From assembly GCA_036924085.1 (NCBI GenBank), contig JAVGWX010000005.1, positions 39,441,164-39,505,163 on the forward strand: a stretch of 64,000 bases of DNA, given 5' to 3'. This document shows, in pieces, positions 43,389-55,700 of the stretch. The position numbers were made by a program, and so were the translations under genes. Below the pieces are notes generated by a model. It had not been told where the DNA came from, did no database searches, and saw only the letters and a list, made by a program, of their open reading frames with translations. Positions within the stretch are counted from its first letter, which is position 1. Each line of letters opens with the position of its first letter. Source of the stretch: Ariolimax columbianus (Eukaryota > Mollusca > Gastropoda > Stylommatophora > Arionidae).

Positions 43389-43971
43389 CGTATCGTTATC
43401 TTATTCTTCTTCACCGTACGCTGTTTACAGCGATATTTACGTTGCACTGTTTTATTTTGTTAAGCATGTGGCTCAGTGCATCCGATTTCAACAGGCGTTT
43501 CTGTAGGGATGCCCTCCTTAGCCTTTGGCTGTCCCCAGCCTAACTGCAAGGCAACAGTTGTTTTTGGTAAGAGTTGTTTCTCTTAGGGATGTTGTCTTGC
43601 AGAACTATCGAGTCTTCCCCACTCTTGTCTATAGGTATTGGCAATGATATGATATGATAGACTATGTACTAGTTTGTACTATCCAGGAAGAGAGGCAGTC
43701 CAGTGTGACTGTGTCTCAGAATCGTCACATGCTGCCAGGAACGTAGCATGTGCATGTGAGTGAGGTATCTCCTTTATTCCTTTATTTTCTCGGCTCATCT
43801 GTAATGATGGTACGCCTAGCATTCCCCGCCACCTGGGAGGTTGTCACAATAGGGCAGGGGTGCAATGTCCGCTGGACTGCATCTCTTCTGCGTCTATTGG
43901 GATGACTGATAGCAGACAGAGGTAAAGAGCAAGACAGGAGTGCATTTTACCAGGTGAATTTCTGCGGCTTG

Positions 43972-44545
43972 ACCGGGCCGGGATGAGACGCGAGCCCCAG
44001 GTCCCAGCCATGTCGTAGCCTCCCATCACAGCGGTGCTGAGATTTAGGGCGGGATTCTGGCTTAGAGGCGTTCGGCCGTAGTCCCTCAGATGGTAGCTTC
44101 GCACCATTGGATTATCAGCCAAGCACGTGGACCAAATGTCAGCGACCTGCGGTTTCTCTCGAAGGAGTGCATTTGACCAGGAGACAAGCCTGGTAATGGT
44201 ACGGAGATGTTGTTGGCTTATGAGCCTAGTACGTGGACAAATGTCTGCGACTCCTCTCGAATTGAGCAGGATTACCGTAGCAAAGCCCTGTCATTAGTAG
44301 GGTAAGACTGACCTGTCTTCCGAGGGTCTAATACCAGCACCCGTTCACGATTAGACCCAACGAATCAATAGAGGGTTTTTAGTCAGTCAATGACCACGTG
44401 TCTGAAACCTGCGATTTCTCTAGGGCTGAGCAGGATTACCGTAGCAACGCTCTTTCATTTAGAGGGTAAACCTGATATGTCTTTCGTGGATCTAATTCCA
44501 GCACACGTTCCCTATTAGACCCAACGAAAGTGCTCTCAGTCTATC
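43972..44545 (-). rRNA. 28S rRNA 3'-end fragments within the derivative
   Basis: On the minus strand there are three 28S-derived stretches. 44160-43972 includes GAGAGAAACCGCAGGTCGC, GTGCTTGGCTGATAATCCAA, GCGAAGCTACCATCTGAGGG and GAACGCCTCTAAGCCAGAAT. 44370-44216 starts in AATCGTGAACGGGTGCTGG. 44545-44375 starts in GGGTCTAATAGGGAACGTG. A 50-nt piece of 5' UTR separates the first from the second. This is the clearest proof that the modules are large-subunit rRNA. Confidence 0.88.
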
Positions 44546-44564
44546 AGTCATTTTACAGTGTTGG

Positions 44565-44781
44565 CGTCTTGAGTTAAATTAAGCCGCAGGCTCCACTCAT
44601 GGTGGTGCCCTTCCGTCAATTCCTTTATCGAACACTGAATGCGGGCCAATCGAGCCACAGAGAGCTTAGTCCCAGATTTCAAAGGTTCTCATCCAGCACC
44701 CGTTCCATATTAGACCCAACGAAAGTGCTCTCGGCCTGTCAATCATTTCAGTGTTGGCCGTATTGAGTCAAATTAAGCCGC

Positions 44782-44830
<49 letters not shown>

Positions 44831-44945
44831 TTTGCAACCATACTCCCTCCAGTACCCAAACACTTTGGTTTCCCGGAAGCTGCCCGCAGAGTCATCGAAG
44901 CAACTCCTGCGGATCGCTAGTCGGCATCGTTTATGGTCAGAACTA
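44565..44945 (-). rRNA. 18S rRNA fragments within the derivative
   Basis: 44945-44758 (minus) is continuous 18S from GTAGTTCTGACCATAAACGA to TTTGACTCAATACGG. 44627-44565 is a second AAAGGAATTGACGG...ACGCC module. The order and junctions match 31320-31700 of copy 1, including the joined sequence GGCCAACACTG. The 18S part here begins mid-gene, at the probable target-site duplication. Confidence 0.88.
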
Positions 44946-45146
44946 CGTCTCGCTATCTAAACGTCTGGTTACCATTTACAGTCTGGTATGATATCTGGTA
45001 ACACTAATTTATAACGTTCGCGATATGAAGGCAAATGTCAGTTCACTACAGGTTTTGGACGCTAATGCACAATAAAATTATGAATGTAAAAACAGGTATG
45101 CTCTTCTATAAATCGCTACGACATAAATTGAATATATATTTATTTG

Positions 45147-45560
45147 ATTCAACACGCCAACACTGTAAAATAACTGACAGACTGAGAGCATTTTCGTTGG
45201 GTCTAATAGGGAACGTGTGCTGGAATTAGACCCACGGAAGACAGGTCAGTCTTACTGTCTTAATGAAAGATCGTTGCTACGGTAATCCTGCTTAACCCTA
45301 GAGGAATCACAGGTGTCAGACAGTTGGTCATTGACTGACTAAAACGCCCTCTATTGATTCGCTGGGTCTAATAGTGAACGGGTGCTGGTATTTGACCCTC
45401 GGAAGACAGGTCAGTTTTACTCTACTAATGACAACGCGTTGCTACGGTAATCCTGCTCAATTCGAGAGGAATCGCAGGTCGCAGACATTTGGTCCACGTG
45501 CTTTGCTGATAAGCCGATGCTGCGAGGCGACCATCTGAGGGATCACGGCCGAACGCCAAA
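45147..45560 (+). rRNA. 18S tail and two 28S 3'-end fragments of copy 2
   Basis: 45147-45192 is the end of an 18S module. 45196-45325 (GGGTCTAATAGGGAACGTG... to CTAGAGGAATCACAGG) and 45351-45560 (to GGATCACGGCCGAACGCC) are 28S domain VI pieces. In 45199-45233 GGGTCTAAT pairs with ATTAGACCC, a helix of the rRNA itself. Confidence 0.85.
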
Positions 45561-46403
45561 CAGCGATGAGGTGTGAAACCACTAGTAGAAGACTTAGTTC
45601 TCGGTCGGGGTGTAGTAAGCAGTAGAGCAGCCACCTCACTGCGAACTGTTGAGACTCAACCCTTGATCATGTGATATATCGGCACACCAGACGAATAACA
45701 TCTCCGTGCCATGGCCAGGCTTGTCCCCTGGTTAAATGCACTCCTGCCTTGCTCTTTACCACTGTCTGCTATCAGTCACCCCAATGGACGCAGAACAGAT
45801 GCAGTCCAGCGGAAATTGCACCTCTGCCCTATTGTGACAACCTCCCGGGTGGCGGGGAATGCTAGGCATACCATCACTGCAGATGTGCCGAGAAAATAAA
45901 GGGAGCAAAGAGATACCCCACTCACATGCATGTGCTACGTTTCTGGCAGGACGTGACGATCCTGGGAGACAGACACACTGGACTGCCTCTCTTCCGGGAT
46001 AGTACAAACTAGTACATAGTCCATCGTATCATATCATTGCCACACCCTATAGATACGAGTGGGGAAGACTCGATAGTCCTGCAAGACAACTTCTCTAAGA
46101 GAGACAACCCTGACCACAAACAACTGCTGCCGTGCAGATAGGCTGAGAACAGCCAAAGGCTAAGGAGGGCATCCCTACATAAACGCCTGTTGAAATCTGT
46201 TGCACTGGACCACAGGCTTAACGAAACAGTGCAACGTATATCGCTATATGATGACGGTACAACCTATCAGCAAAAAAAGTGTGGCGCTCATCACGTAGAG
46301 TCCCGCCAGGCAGCGAGAGTGCCGGTCCTCACGCCTTAAAGGGGCCCACCCAATACTACTGGTGGTCACCCACCCATGTGCTGTGGAGTCGAGGCACTAG
46401 GAG
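45561..46403 (+). other. 5' UTR of family A copy 2
   Basis: Collinear with 32436-33340 of copy 1, with shared CGGACATTGCACC-type (here CGGAAATTGCACC) and AAGGAGGGCATCCCTACA blocks. The ATG ATG start is kept near 46246. Nothing else coding is conserved. Confidence 0.7.
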
Positions 46404-46920
46404 ATGGGGCAAAAACTATTGACCAAAAACACAAGACCCTCAGAATACTACAGTGGAATGCGGAGGGAGTCATTAACAAAAAAGCTTTCCCTAACACATC
46501 ACCTGCATGAAGGTAAGATTGACGTGTCATGTATCCAAGAAACGCACCTCAACAACAACCACAAATTCTCAATCAGAGGATACCAGTCCTTCAGTCTGGA
46601 TAAAGAAGGTCACAAAGGAGGGGTTCTGATACTGACACGTAACTGCATACCCAGTAGCTCGGTAGCTGTCAATCACACTAGACAAGCAGAAATTGTAGGA
46701 GTCGACATAATGACCCAAGACACGAAGATCCGCATCTTCAATCTGTATGGCCCACCAAACAAAGACCTGTCGCTCTCGATTATGAAGATCAAGGACTCCA
46801 GCTGTCTAGTAGTTGGAGACTTCAACAGCCACTCGGAGAGATAAGGATATTCGGACACAGACAACATAGGTGATGAAGTGGAAGAATGGAAGATAGACAC
46901 ACATCTCTATCTGCTTAATA
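46404..46920 (+). pseudogene. Endonuclease, first part, of family A copy 2
   Basis: It reads LTHHLHEGKIDVSCIQETHL, then GGVLILTRN, IFNLYGPPNKDLSLSI and VVGDFNSHSER, then a stop at about 46842-46844 where copy 1 has tryptophan. E and D/N catalytic motifs are visible. The domain is split after about 46946 by the nested insert, and the TPDLAF and GSDH motifs follow at 47314 onward. Confidence 0.8.
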
Positions 46921-46961
46921 GCCGGAGGATAGCCTAGCTTCTATTCTAGAACATGACATAC

Positions 46962-47301
46962 TTCTTCTTCTTCTTCTTCGTACGCAGTCAGACAGTAACC
47001 ATTATTTTTTCGAAAAAAGCGGCGGTCATCCTGAGGCTGTCGACACTGCCATAGAGCTTGTCTTGCAGTTCCACTGGTGATGGCCACTTGTGCTCTCTCT
47101 GATTCTCGTATGTCGGGCAGTTCTGCAGCAGATGTTCAGCGGTCATTTTACCGTTACCGCACGGGCATTCGTCGGTACCACCTATCTTTAATTTGTTGAA
47201 TAGGTGGTACCTTAGTCTATTGTGGCCAGTTCGAAGTCTGAAGACAACGACCTGCTCTTTTCTGTTCAACTGGTAATAGGCATCGTTTTTGGTGTAACCA
47301 G
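46962..47301 (-). mobile_element. Family A 3' fragment nested in copy 2
   Basis: On the minus strand it runs from CTGGTTACACC through the zinc knuckle to GTACGAAGAAG-type tail. TAGAACATGACATAC (46947-46961) and TAGAACATGGCATAC (47302-47316) form a 15-bp target-site duplication with one mismatch. In copy 1 this site is single and unoccupied. A 124-codon minus-strand open frame covers most of it. Confidence 0.92.
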
Positions 47302-47313
47302 TAGAACATGGCA

Positions 47314-49262
47314 TACAACCTCTACTCCAGACTTGGCCTTTTCCACCATGGATATTCACCACAAAATAGACCGTCAGGTGCTAAACCAATTGGCAGGAAG
47401 CGACCACAAGCCAATTTGCCTAGAAGTTGATATGCAAGAAAGCCCACAGGTAATAAAACCGCTCCCACGTTGGAATTATAAACGAGCCGACTGGGACAGA
47501 TTTTCAATCCTGACAGATGGGCTGTGTGAAACCATCAACACGAAATAACAATATGAAACACATGGTGGAAAGCCTAAGCAAAGCAATAATGTAAGCAGCT
47601 ACTGAAACCATCCCAAGAGGGGCAAGGAAAAACTACAAGCCTTATTGGAATGATGAATTGCAGAAAGCGAAAGACGTTGTCTCAAATGCTAGGAACATAG
47701 CAGAGAGAGAACAATCTATGAAGGCAAATATCGCCCTCAAAGCCACCACGGCGAAATACAAATACACTCTTAACCAAATAACAAGAGAAAGTTGGAAACA
47801 CAAAACAGAAAGCCTCAATTTAGACAAAGACGGAACAAACTATGGAAGTTAGTCAGAGCCATTAATGACGAAACTCCATCAAACAAACAAATTACCATCA
47901 AGCAGGGCGACAACATGCTCACTGGAAAAAAGGCAGCAAACGCCTTTTTAGAACATTACGCCAGAGCAAACCACATTGATGTCCCTACAAATAGGCACAC
48001 AGACATTAATGAAGAACAAAAGAGGCACGACAACATCAATATGGCACCAGAGGAGCACATGATGGAGAAACTAACAATGAATGAAATGGAAGAGGCCATG
48101 AGAACTTTAAAGAAAAAGAAATCGCCCGGAGCGTATGATAAACACCAGACTGATGTGGCATCTGGAAGAAAAACACATACTAATTCCACAGCAAGCAGGC
48201 TTTAGACAGCACAGATCCACTGAGAATCAGATCATTCTCATAGCAAAGGAAATAGATGATGCTTACAGGATAAAAAACACACAGTAGCGGTTTGGGTGGA
48301 TTTAGAAAAGGCATTTGACAACATCTGGAAAGAGGGACTTGAAGTTAAGCTACGAAGTAGTGAAGTTTGTGCGAAAATGTACACATGGATCAGCCCCTAC
48401 CTCAAAAACAGAACAGCCAGAGTTCAATTACAAGGGCAGATGAGCAAAAAGGTGACACTTGAGCAGGGAGTACCCCAAGGAGGAGTATTGTCACCCACAC
48501 GTTTCCTGGTGTATATAAATAACATCGCAGAGAATATACCAAGAAGAGTCCACAGCTCCATGTTTGCAGACGATCTGGCTATGTGGACCTCTGAAAAGAA
48601 TCTCACCATAGCAAGTAATCAGATGCAGCAGGCCATAACATTGCTGAAGGAGTGGGCGAACTCATGGCTGGTCAAAATAAATTAGGAAAAAACAACATGT
48701 ACGATATTCTCGCTTTTAAACAAACAAACGACAACCCAAACTACATGGGAGTCACATTTGATCGGGGAATGACATGGAAAGTCAGATCGAGAGAAACTGA
48801 ATGAGAGCCAGAGAAAGAATGGCGATCATGAGGAAACTTGCTGACACAAGCTGGGGAGCAGACGAAAGTATACTAAAAAGACTGTACACTGGAAGAGTGA
48901 GACCAGTTCTCGAGTATGGTATTGTGGCACGGACAACAACAGCAAAGGCGAACTTTGACACAATTAGCAAACTCCAAAACCAAGCCGTGAGAGTTATAAC
49001 AGGAGGCATGAAGTCAACGCCAATTGTAGAACTTGAAAAGATTACACATCTGCAATCCATGACCGACAGAAGAGACTGCAGAGCCCAGCAGCAAGCAGAG
49101 AAACTCAGAAGACTGACAGACCATCAAATGCATCAGAGACTAAATAGATTTAGAAATGGAAAACTAAAGCGGAGAAACTTTGCAGAAATAGCCAAAGCAA
49201 AGATGAGCGAAGACCCTATGAAGGCATTAACAACACTAAAGCCCATCCCTACTGTACGATAA
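47314..49262 (+). pseudogene. Endonuclease end and reverse transcriptase of family A copy 2
   Basis: After the insert: STPDLAFSTMDIHHK, GSDHKPICLE, then WKLVRAINDETPSNK, where arginine occupies the position of copy 1's stop. Next is KKKSPG, then the deletion that removes GYRPISLL. Then come VDLEKAFDNIWKEGL, VPQGGVLSPTRFLVYINN, SSMFADDLAMWTSEKN, VRPVLEYGIVAR and GGMKSTPIVELEKI. Stops at 48683 and frameshifts prevent translation. Confidence 0.85.
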
Positions 49263-49290
49263 CCTGCGTGGAGGCAGCATATATTTCCGG

Positions 49291-50207
49291 AGGTGGTAGA
49301 AAATATACCAGGAATTGGAAACAAGAACAGCCAGACTGAAAACGAAAGAAGAGACATAACCCTAAGGTACATAACGAAAAACTATCCAAGCATGGACTGG
49401 ACCCATGCATACACCGACGGCTCTGTAACAAACACATACACAACACAGAACGGAGGGGTAGGGGTATTCCTGAGCCTATGAAATGGTAGGAAAACAACAC
49501 TATCAGTGGCAACTGGAAAATACTCATGCAATTTCAGAGCGGATGCAGAGGCACTGAGGGCTGCAGTAGAAGAAATGGTGACATGCAAAAGAAATGAAAG
49601 CCATATAGTCCTATTTACAGATGCCCTGGCCGTAGTCACAGCACTAAAAAGCCAGAAAAATACTGAACTTAATGATTTAAGAGCAGTACTCTGTCAACTA
49701 TGCCAGCAGTCCGCAGCAAAAAGAGTAGTGGTACAGTGGGTTACATCCCACTGTGACATCTAAGGCAACGAGGAGGCAGACATACTGGCAAAAGAAGGTG
49801 CAAGTCTACCACAACCAGATACTAGTGTGACATACGAAGAGTCAAAAGAGATTATTATAGCTAGATACATGACCAAATGGAAAACAGAACATACTGGCTA
49901 CACAAAAAACGATGCCTATTACCAGTTGAACCGAAGAGAGTAGGTCGTGGTCTTCAGACTTCGCACTGGCCCCAATAGACTGAGGTACCACCTATTCAAT
50001 AAATTGAAGATAGGTGGCACTGACGAATGCACGTGCGGTACTGGGAAAATGACCGCTGAACATCTGCTGCAAAACTGCCCGACATACGAGAACCAGAGAG
50101 AGCAGATGTGGCCATCACCAGTGGCGACACTAGACAAGCTCCATGACAGTGTCGACAGCCTCAGGATGACGGCTGCTTTTTTCGAAAAAATAAAGGTTGA
50201 CGTCTGA
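49291..50207 (+). pseudogene. RNase H and zinc knuckle of family A copy 2
   Basis: It reads VENIPGIGNKNSQTENERRD, DITLRYITKNYPSMDWTHAY, YTDGS, FRADAEALRAAVEEM (catalytic Glu changed to Asp), FTDALAVV, a stop after VTSHCDI, EEADILAKEG, and TDECTCGTGKMTAEHLLQNC. The linker between reverse transcriptase and RNase H is open here, which shows how copy 1 was joined before its frameshift. Confidence 0.82.
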
Positions 50208-50224
50208 CAGCGTACGAAGAAGAA

Positions 50225-50325
<101 letters not shown>

Positions 50326-50576
50326 CGAAGGGAGTTTTGTTAATGGCCAGTCCCCGCCCCTACCCTCATCCCCAGTACAGTTAAATAACAAGCAAATGGA
50401 TGCATAAAACTTCAACACGGTCCCGACCTTTTTTGATGTATCCATGCCAATCCACACATAGCTTCGACAAAACGCAGGGTCAGCCGCAGTCTCAGTCCAA
50501 AACTGACTCACACAGTAGCCAGTTCACAATATGTACATTCAACTTTATTTCTATTAGCTCCTCGCCACATCCAAGT

Positions 50577-50878
50577 CGTCACCTAGTTGACGAAATGCCC
50601 ACAGCTAAGCCACCTGGTTGACGAGAGGCCCACAACTAAGCCACCTGGTTTACGAGAGACCCACAACTAAGCCACCTGGTTGACGAGAGGCCCACAACTA
50701 AGCCACTTTGTTGACGAGAGGCCCACAACTAAGCCACTTTGTTGACGAGAGGCCCACAACTAAGCCACCTGGTTGACGAGAGGCCCACAACTAAGCCACC
50801 TGGTAGACGAAAGGCCCACAACTAAGCCACCTTGTTGACGAGAGGCCCACAACTAAGCCACTTTGTTGACGAGAGCAG
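50577..50878 (+). repeat. 31-bp minisatellite, about 10 units
   Basis: The unit is CTAAGCCACCTGGTTGACGA plus GAGGCCCACAA, with a TTTG variant of CCTGG in several units. Confidence 0.93.
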
Positions 50879-50929
50879 TAGAATCTACTACGACATAATA
50901 GGTCTCGCGAAGGAAAAAAAAGATAAAAG

Positions 50930-52870
50930 GAACTCTCAGAACTCTGGGTAAATGACATGGGCGTTTATCTACGGGATTGCAAATACAATTCAACATCAGG
51001 AGGAGTTGGATTCCTTGTCGCCCCCTCATCGTCCACCTCATCCAATAAGTGTCATTCATAAGCCAACGTCTGAAAACCCTTAGACATCGCCATATCAAGT
51101 CGTCACAAAGTCACCATCTTACAAACATACGCAAAGACAGCAGACAAAGTAGAACAGGACCATGCAGACTTTTACGACAACATTCATGACGCCTTTCAAC
51201 AAAGCCGCAACTACCACAAAATCATCATTGGAGTTAGGAACGCAGGGAAGAGCCCTTGCCAACTTGACGAAATTTATGTGGGCCCCTATTCCAGTGAAAT
51301 AAGAAACGAGGCTGGCAATAGGCTAGCAACGTATTGTGAATTAAATCGACTGTTTTACTGCAATGGTTTTTCCAGAAACCCCCTCACAAGAGATACACTC
51401 ACGTAACCCAGCGGGCAGCACAAGCGTGAATTTGATAATGTCCTTGCAAACAGAAAAATAGCGACAAACGTCTCTATGGTGGCCAGTTTCAGCACAGGGA
51501 GCGACTATTGTTTCCTCCGCGGATTCTTTCACTTCAACACACGCATTGACAATCTGCAAAGACAGAAATCACGCAGAGAACCAGAATCAAACCTCAACCC
51601 TGCGATGGCTGCCTCTATGGTCGCTAGTAGTAACTTTACAGAACCAATCATCGCAGACATCGACGCCGACTAATGCAAGACTGATCTCAAAAAGTCGTAT
51701 CCATCTCAAAATGCCGCTGAACTTCCAGCACCCAACCACAACGTAAATCACGCATTACCGACCACATGAACATTGTCAGAGGAAAGGCGCAATATGATTT
51801 GGTCCTCTGCCAACAACACAACTTCCAATGCCCTCAGGAAACTGTCGCCAAAAACTAAACGAGGACCACGAAGAATTCGCCCGCAAACGTCTCCTCGCAG
51901 CGGGGGAGACTCGGTTAATCACAAAACTTGCGTCACGAAGCATCACCGAACACAGGCGTGTCATTCCATGCTTAAAAACATTAAGTGGGGCCATATACTG
52001 TCAAGGCTCGGCATGGAATCGACTGTGAAAAAATACTACACTGAATTATTTAAATCATCATACCTTGCAACAACCCCCCCTCCCTCCCACTAACACAGCC
52101 CACCCTACCTAGGCTTCCTGTCCTCAGAAATTGTTCACGCCCTCGAGACTATGCCCTCCAGAAAATCACCCTGCAAAGATGGTATAGTGACAGAGCATCT
52201 TAAAGCCTGTGGACTACTGCTCTATCAGAGCTACTCAGCCTATCTACACACAGGTACAGTACCGACGGCTTGGCGCAGCTCAAAAACGATCCTCCTAGAC
52301 AAAAAAGGAGACAAGGAAGACCTCGGCAACTATCACGCTCCTCCTGGTCACCTACAAAATATTGACGAAATGTTTCTTCGCTAGAATCCACCCAACCCAT
52401 GACGCGGCGCAACCGATCGAACAGGCTGGATTTTGTCGTGCATATAGCACATTTGAACGCGATGCCTGCTGATAGAAACAGACCGAGAGTACCAGACCCC
52501 TACTAATTTACACCTTCATCGACTACAAGAAAAAATTTGACTCAGTAGAACCACAATTCGTCTGGCAATCTCTATTAGACGGTGTCGTGTGGGTTGGACG
52601 GCTGTGTCTTCTATAAAAACGGTACGGGACAGCATTCACGACCAGAGCATGTGCACCTCTCTACTCAACTTCACAGCATTACCTGCAATTTGATAAGCGG
52701 CGAAAACATGGGAACTAACGAAGGATATGGAGTCCAAATTCAAAGTGATCCAATCATCCGTCGAGAGACGGAAGGGCCTCACACTTCATAGTCAGCGCCC
52801 AAACGAACTTCCTAACTCGGACGTACATCAATTATCCCAGGTGGAAAATGCAGTTATTTAGGCAAACACG
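50930..52870 (+). pseudogene. RTE-like LINE with endonuclease and reverse transcriptase, decayed
   Basis: Endonuclease blocks: GGVGFLVAPS, EQDHADFYDNIHDAF, HKIIIGVRNAGKSPCQLDEI (GDFNA changed to GVRNA), FDNVLANRKIAT. Linker: KRGPRRIRPQ. Reverse transcriptase: ALETMPSRKSPCKDGIVTEH, GTVPTAWRSSKTILLDKKGD, EQAGFCRAYSTFERDA and YTFIDYKKKFDSVEPQFVW (motif A). The FADD region is not found. The order is that of RTE-clade proteins; many frame breaks make it non-functional. Confidence 0.75.
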
Positions 52871-53167
52871 ATTTAACATCGCTAAGGAAGAGGGAGGAGG
52901 GGGGGGGGAGTTAAACTGACAGCGAAGAACATGCGATCGAAGGAGCAAAGCAACAGCAATGTGGTACCCCAGAGACAAGAAATGACCACGGAGACGACCA
53001 CCAACACATTGATCCGACTACCTTGCCTACCGCAACAACATCCACGATGCCACAGATGGGCGACTCTTTATCCACTGGTCCATAGTGGCCCAAGACAGAC
53101 AGTTGTATGAGAAGTTGGGACCCGCAAAGGTGTAACCGCCGATGCAGAACGGGTCGTCGAGTAATCC

Positions 53168-53169
53168 AG

Positions 53170-53258
<89 letters not shown>
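53168..53258 (+). repeat. (AT)n microsatellite
   Basis: About 44 AT units. The long Ile-Tyr ORFs on the minus strand across it are artefacts. Confidence 0.95.
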
Positions 53259-53261
<3 letters not shown>

Positions 53262-53262
<1 letters not shown>

Positions 53263-53605
53263 ATGAAGATGCTGAGCAGTGGCTGCAGCGAGCAGCGGCC
53301 CAAAGCTGACTGACAGCATCTTGGCCAGCGAGAACATCTGCTAAGACCTTTCTTCACGTCCACGCGGTGATCCTGTATAACAGGCTGCAAGTAGGGATCT
53401 ATCGAGGGAAGGCAAACCTGCTGCTCAGAAATGTCTGCTGAAATGGATGTGTTGGACCGAAAGGTGCAAATATCGCGGTCTGACTTTAAACTACGGCACA
53501 GCACATTCCGTTCTCCGGACAACATCCTGCTACCTGCAAAGACATGTTCAGAGCATAGTAGCAGTACACTTAGAACGAACGAAAATCAAGAAGAAGAGGG
53601 GAATA
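53262..53605 (+). repeat. (GAA)-tailed short repeat, copy 2
   Basis: Starts ATGCTGAGCAGTGGCTGCAG, includes CCACGCGGTGATCCTG, GGACCGAAAGGTGCAAATAT, CATTCCGTTCTCCGGAC and AGAACGAACGAAAATCAAGAA, then AGAAGAGG. It is collinear with 58335-58695. No tRNA-like head is apparent. Confidence 0.8.
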
Positions 53606-53639
53606 GATATATATATATATATATACACACATTTACACG

Positions 53640-53925
53640 GTGGAGGAACTGAGACGCTAGTCTTGTCAGGCACAACACACTGACGAAGCGTACCATCTCT
53701 CTTCTATGTAACCTACCCTGGAAACAAACTGTTTTCAAGGCAGTCTAGATGTGATCGCCGTAACAGTGAATGCCACCCAGATGAAGCCAAGCATTGCCTG
53801 GAGAACTGCGCTCAACCTTTATAAGCAGGCTCGGGACGTGCCAATTAGCGGCCTGTTCATGGCGAACATAAAAGTAAACATACTCATTGTGGGCATTAAG
53901 CAACAACATCAATCTTCACGGTTCT
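53640..53925 (+). repeat. (CAA)-tailed short repeat
   Basis: It starts GGAACTGAGACGCTAGTC, like the copy at 62700, and ends ACTCATTGTGGGCATTAAGC then AACAACATC. It includes CACCCAGATGAAGCCAAGC. Confidence 0.78.
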
Positions 53926-55029
53926 CAAACAAACTGATATTGGTCTTCCACATAATATCTCTGGTATTAATACCGTATTTCTTGCTACCAGAACCAAAAG
54001 CATTTTTTTAATGGGGACTGTCACGTGCCATTGTAACCATAGTGGATAAAATAAATAAATAAGGAAGTGATCAATTTCCCGCTATCTCTCCCAGACTGAT
54101 GTACGACTTGTTCCATGTACTTCCGTATTCGTTATTTCCACTTTGACCTATGCTGGCACTAAACCGATACTAAAACACGAATACGACAATGCGTACATAA
54201 AAGTGTCCTACTTTATAGCCAAATGCCAGGTTAAAAATCGAATCTTGGCTACAAGATAGTTTCTCTTATAATTACGAATTGAGGAATGGGAATATTGGTA
54301 TCGAAGTAGACAGAGATGGGCAGTTTACGAGCTATCAAGTAAACAATATATTGCGTTAGTTGGAATCTTGGCGATCATTAGCACAGGAGAAGAAATATTT
54401 CCTCTCAAATATACGCTAACAATATTCTATCAGATGTCAATAACCGTTGAAGCAAGTACGGGTATTTTTTACGAGGGTACACACATCAAACGTCGTCCAA
54501 AGCGACTACCACGGGGGCAGAGGACAACACATAAGAGGCTAATAAATGTAAACGATTTAAATTAAAATTGTTGAGAAATATCGCTGTCCAGGAAACATGA
54601 TTTGCCTGAAGATGATAAAAAAATTAATTACTATAAGGCGTTCAGAAATAAGTGCCAAATTAGCAATAATATCAGTTAACAATTATGAGATTCAAATTGC
54701 CAACAAATGTATTATTTTAGTTAATGTAAGATCAACATTATGCGACATTTTTTCAGTCATAGAATGAAATTAGGATACAGTTTAGCTTATTTGGCGCGCA
54801 TACCACAATGTAATCGATTGATAGCATTTTAAGAATTCTACAGTAACCAATGCCGATCGATGTGTGAGAAGGATCTTTGATAATAGTTCATGCAGGCAGC
54901 AGACGTAATTGGCTGTCGAGTAATGATGAACTCATGTTTGTTACAAAATCTACCTGCAGAATGAATTGAGATAACTGTTCTTCCTCCATTAGACAGACGC
55001 TCCTGCCTGGCAATAGACAATGCTTCCTA
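53926..55029. other. No recognisable feature
   Basis: AT-rich DNA with only short open frames; nothing recognised on either strand. Confidence 0.4.
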
Positions 55030-55700
55030 CCATGATTCAGCGGCAAGAGAAAATAAGGTACTGACATCAGCAATTACTAAATTTGCTAACAAATGATACA
55101 CAGCTAAAGAAAGCCTTGGTAGAACTAAAAGCTAAAAAAGAGCAGTGCTACAGTCGATATCATCGCATCGCACAGTGGCATATCAGGAAATGAAACAGCA
55201 GACATGTTGGCAAAGGAGCGATCAACACAAGAATAAAACGAACAAGCAATCACCTTTCAAGAAAAGAAGACACTTAAGAAGAGCAGCGTAATACTCCGCT
55301 GCGTTAAATGGTTAACCGATGTGTGAGTTCATCTTAACAGACTCAAACACTAGAGCAAAGAGGACCCGCCATCTATGCTGCTCTAAACAAACCAGCTAAC
55401 CATGGCTGGTGTTACGTCATGCCACATGCTCTCTGTGAGGAAGTGGTACTATTCTTGTCCTTGTCATTCATGAACCATTGATACGGGCTATATTTGGCTC
55501 CATCGCCGATGTGTCTCTATGCGCGCGGGCAGCACAAACATTTGAATATATAATGCTGGACTTTTGTATGTTTAGCCAATTGTGTACTGAGCACTGCCCC
55601 ACGAATACTAAAATAAACACAAGCCTGTTTGGAAGAACTCTATCCTACAGCAACCGTTACCCAGACAACGGGACTTCACGTGGAGCCGTAACAAGAAAAA
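55030..55700 (+). pseudogene. RNase H and C-terminal remnant of another LINE
   Basis: One frame gives ATVDIIASHSGISGNETADM with LAKERSTQE, the last RNase H block (H and D kept), and QEKKTLKKSSVILRCVKWLT. Later AQTFEYIMLDFCMFSQLCTE and INTSLFGRT match the H...C knuckle and end (compare EHILLDCP.F...R). Stops and frameshifts are frequent. It differs clearly from family A. Confidence 0.65.

Larger units (their letters stand above)
43402..44945 (-). mobile_element. Internally deleted, UTR-only derivative of family A
   Basis: On the minus strand: 18S segment, 18S-28S modules, 28S 3' end, and 5' UTR as far as CAGTGCAACGTAAATATCGC. This is just before the conserved ATG ATG start. It then jumps to AACAGCGTACGGTGAAGAAG, the 3' UTR and tail after the RNase H stop. 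All coding sequence is missing. Flanks CGTATCGTTATCT (43389-43401) and CGTCTCGCTATCT (44946-44958) match at 11 of 13 bases, a probable target-site duplication. Confidence 0.85.

Noticed and set aside
53068..53337. Open frames rich in Tyr-Ile
   Set aside because: They are translations of the (AT)n tract.
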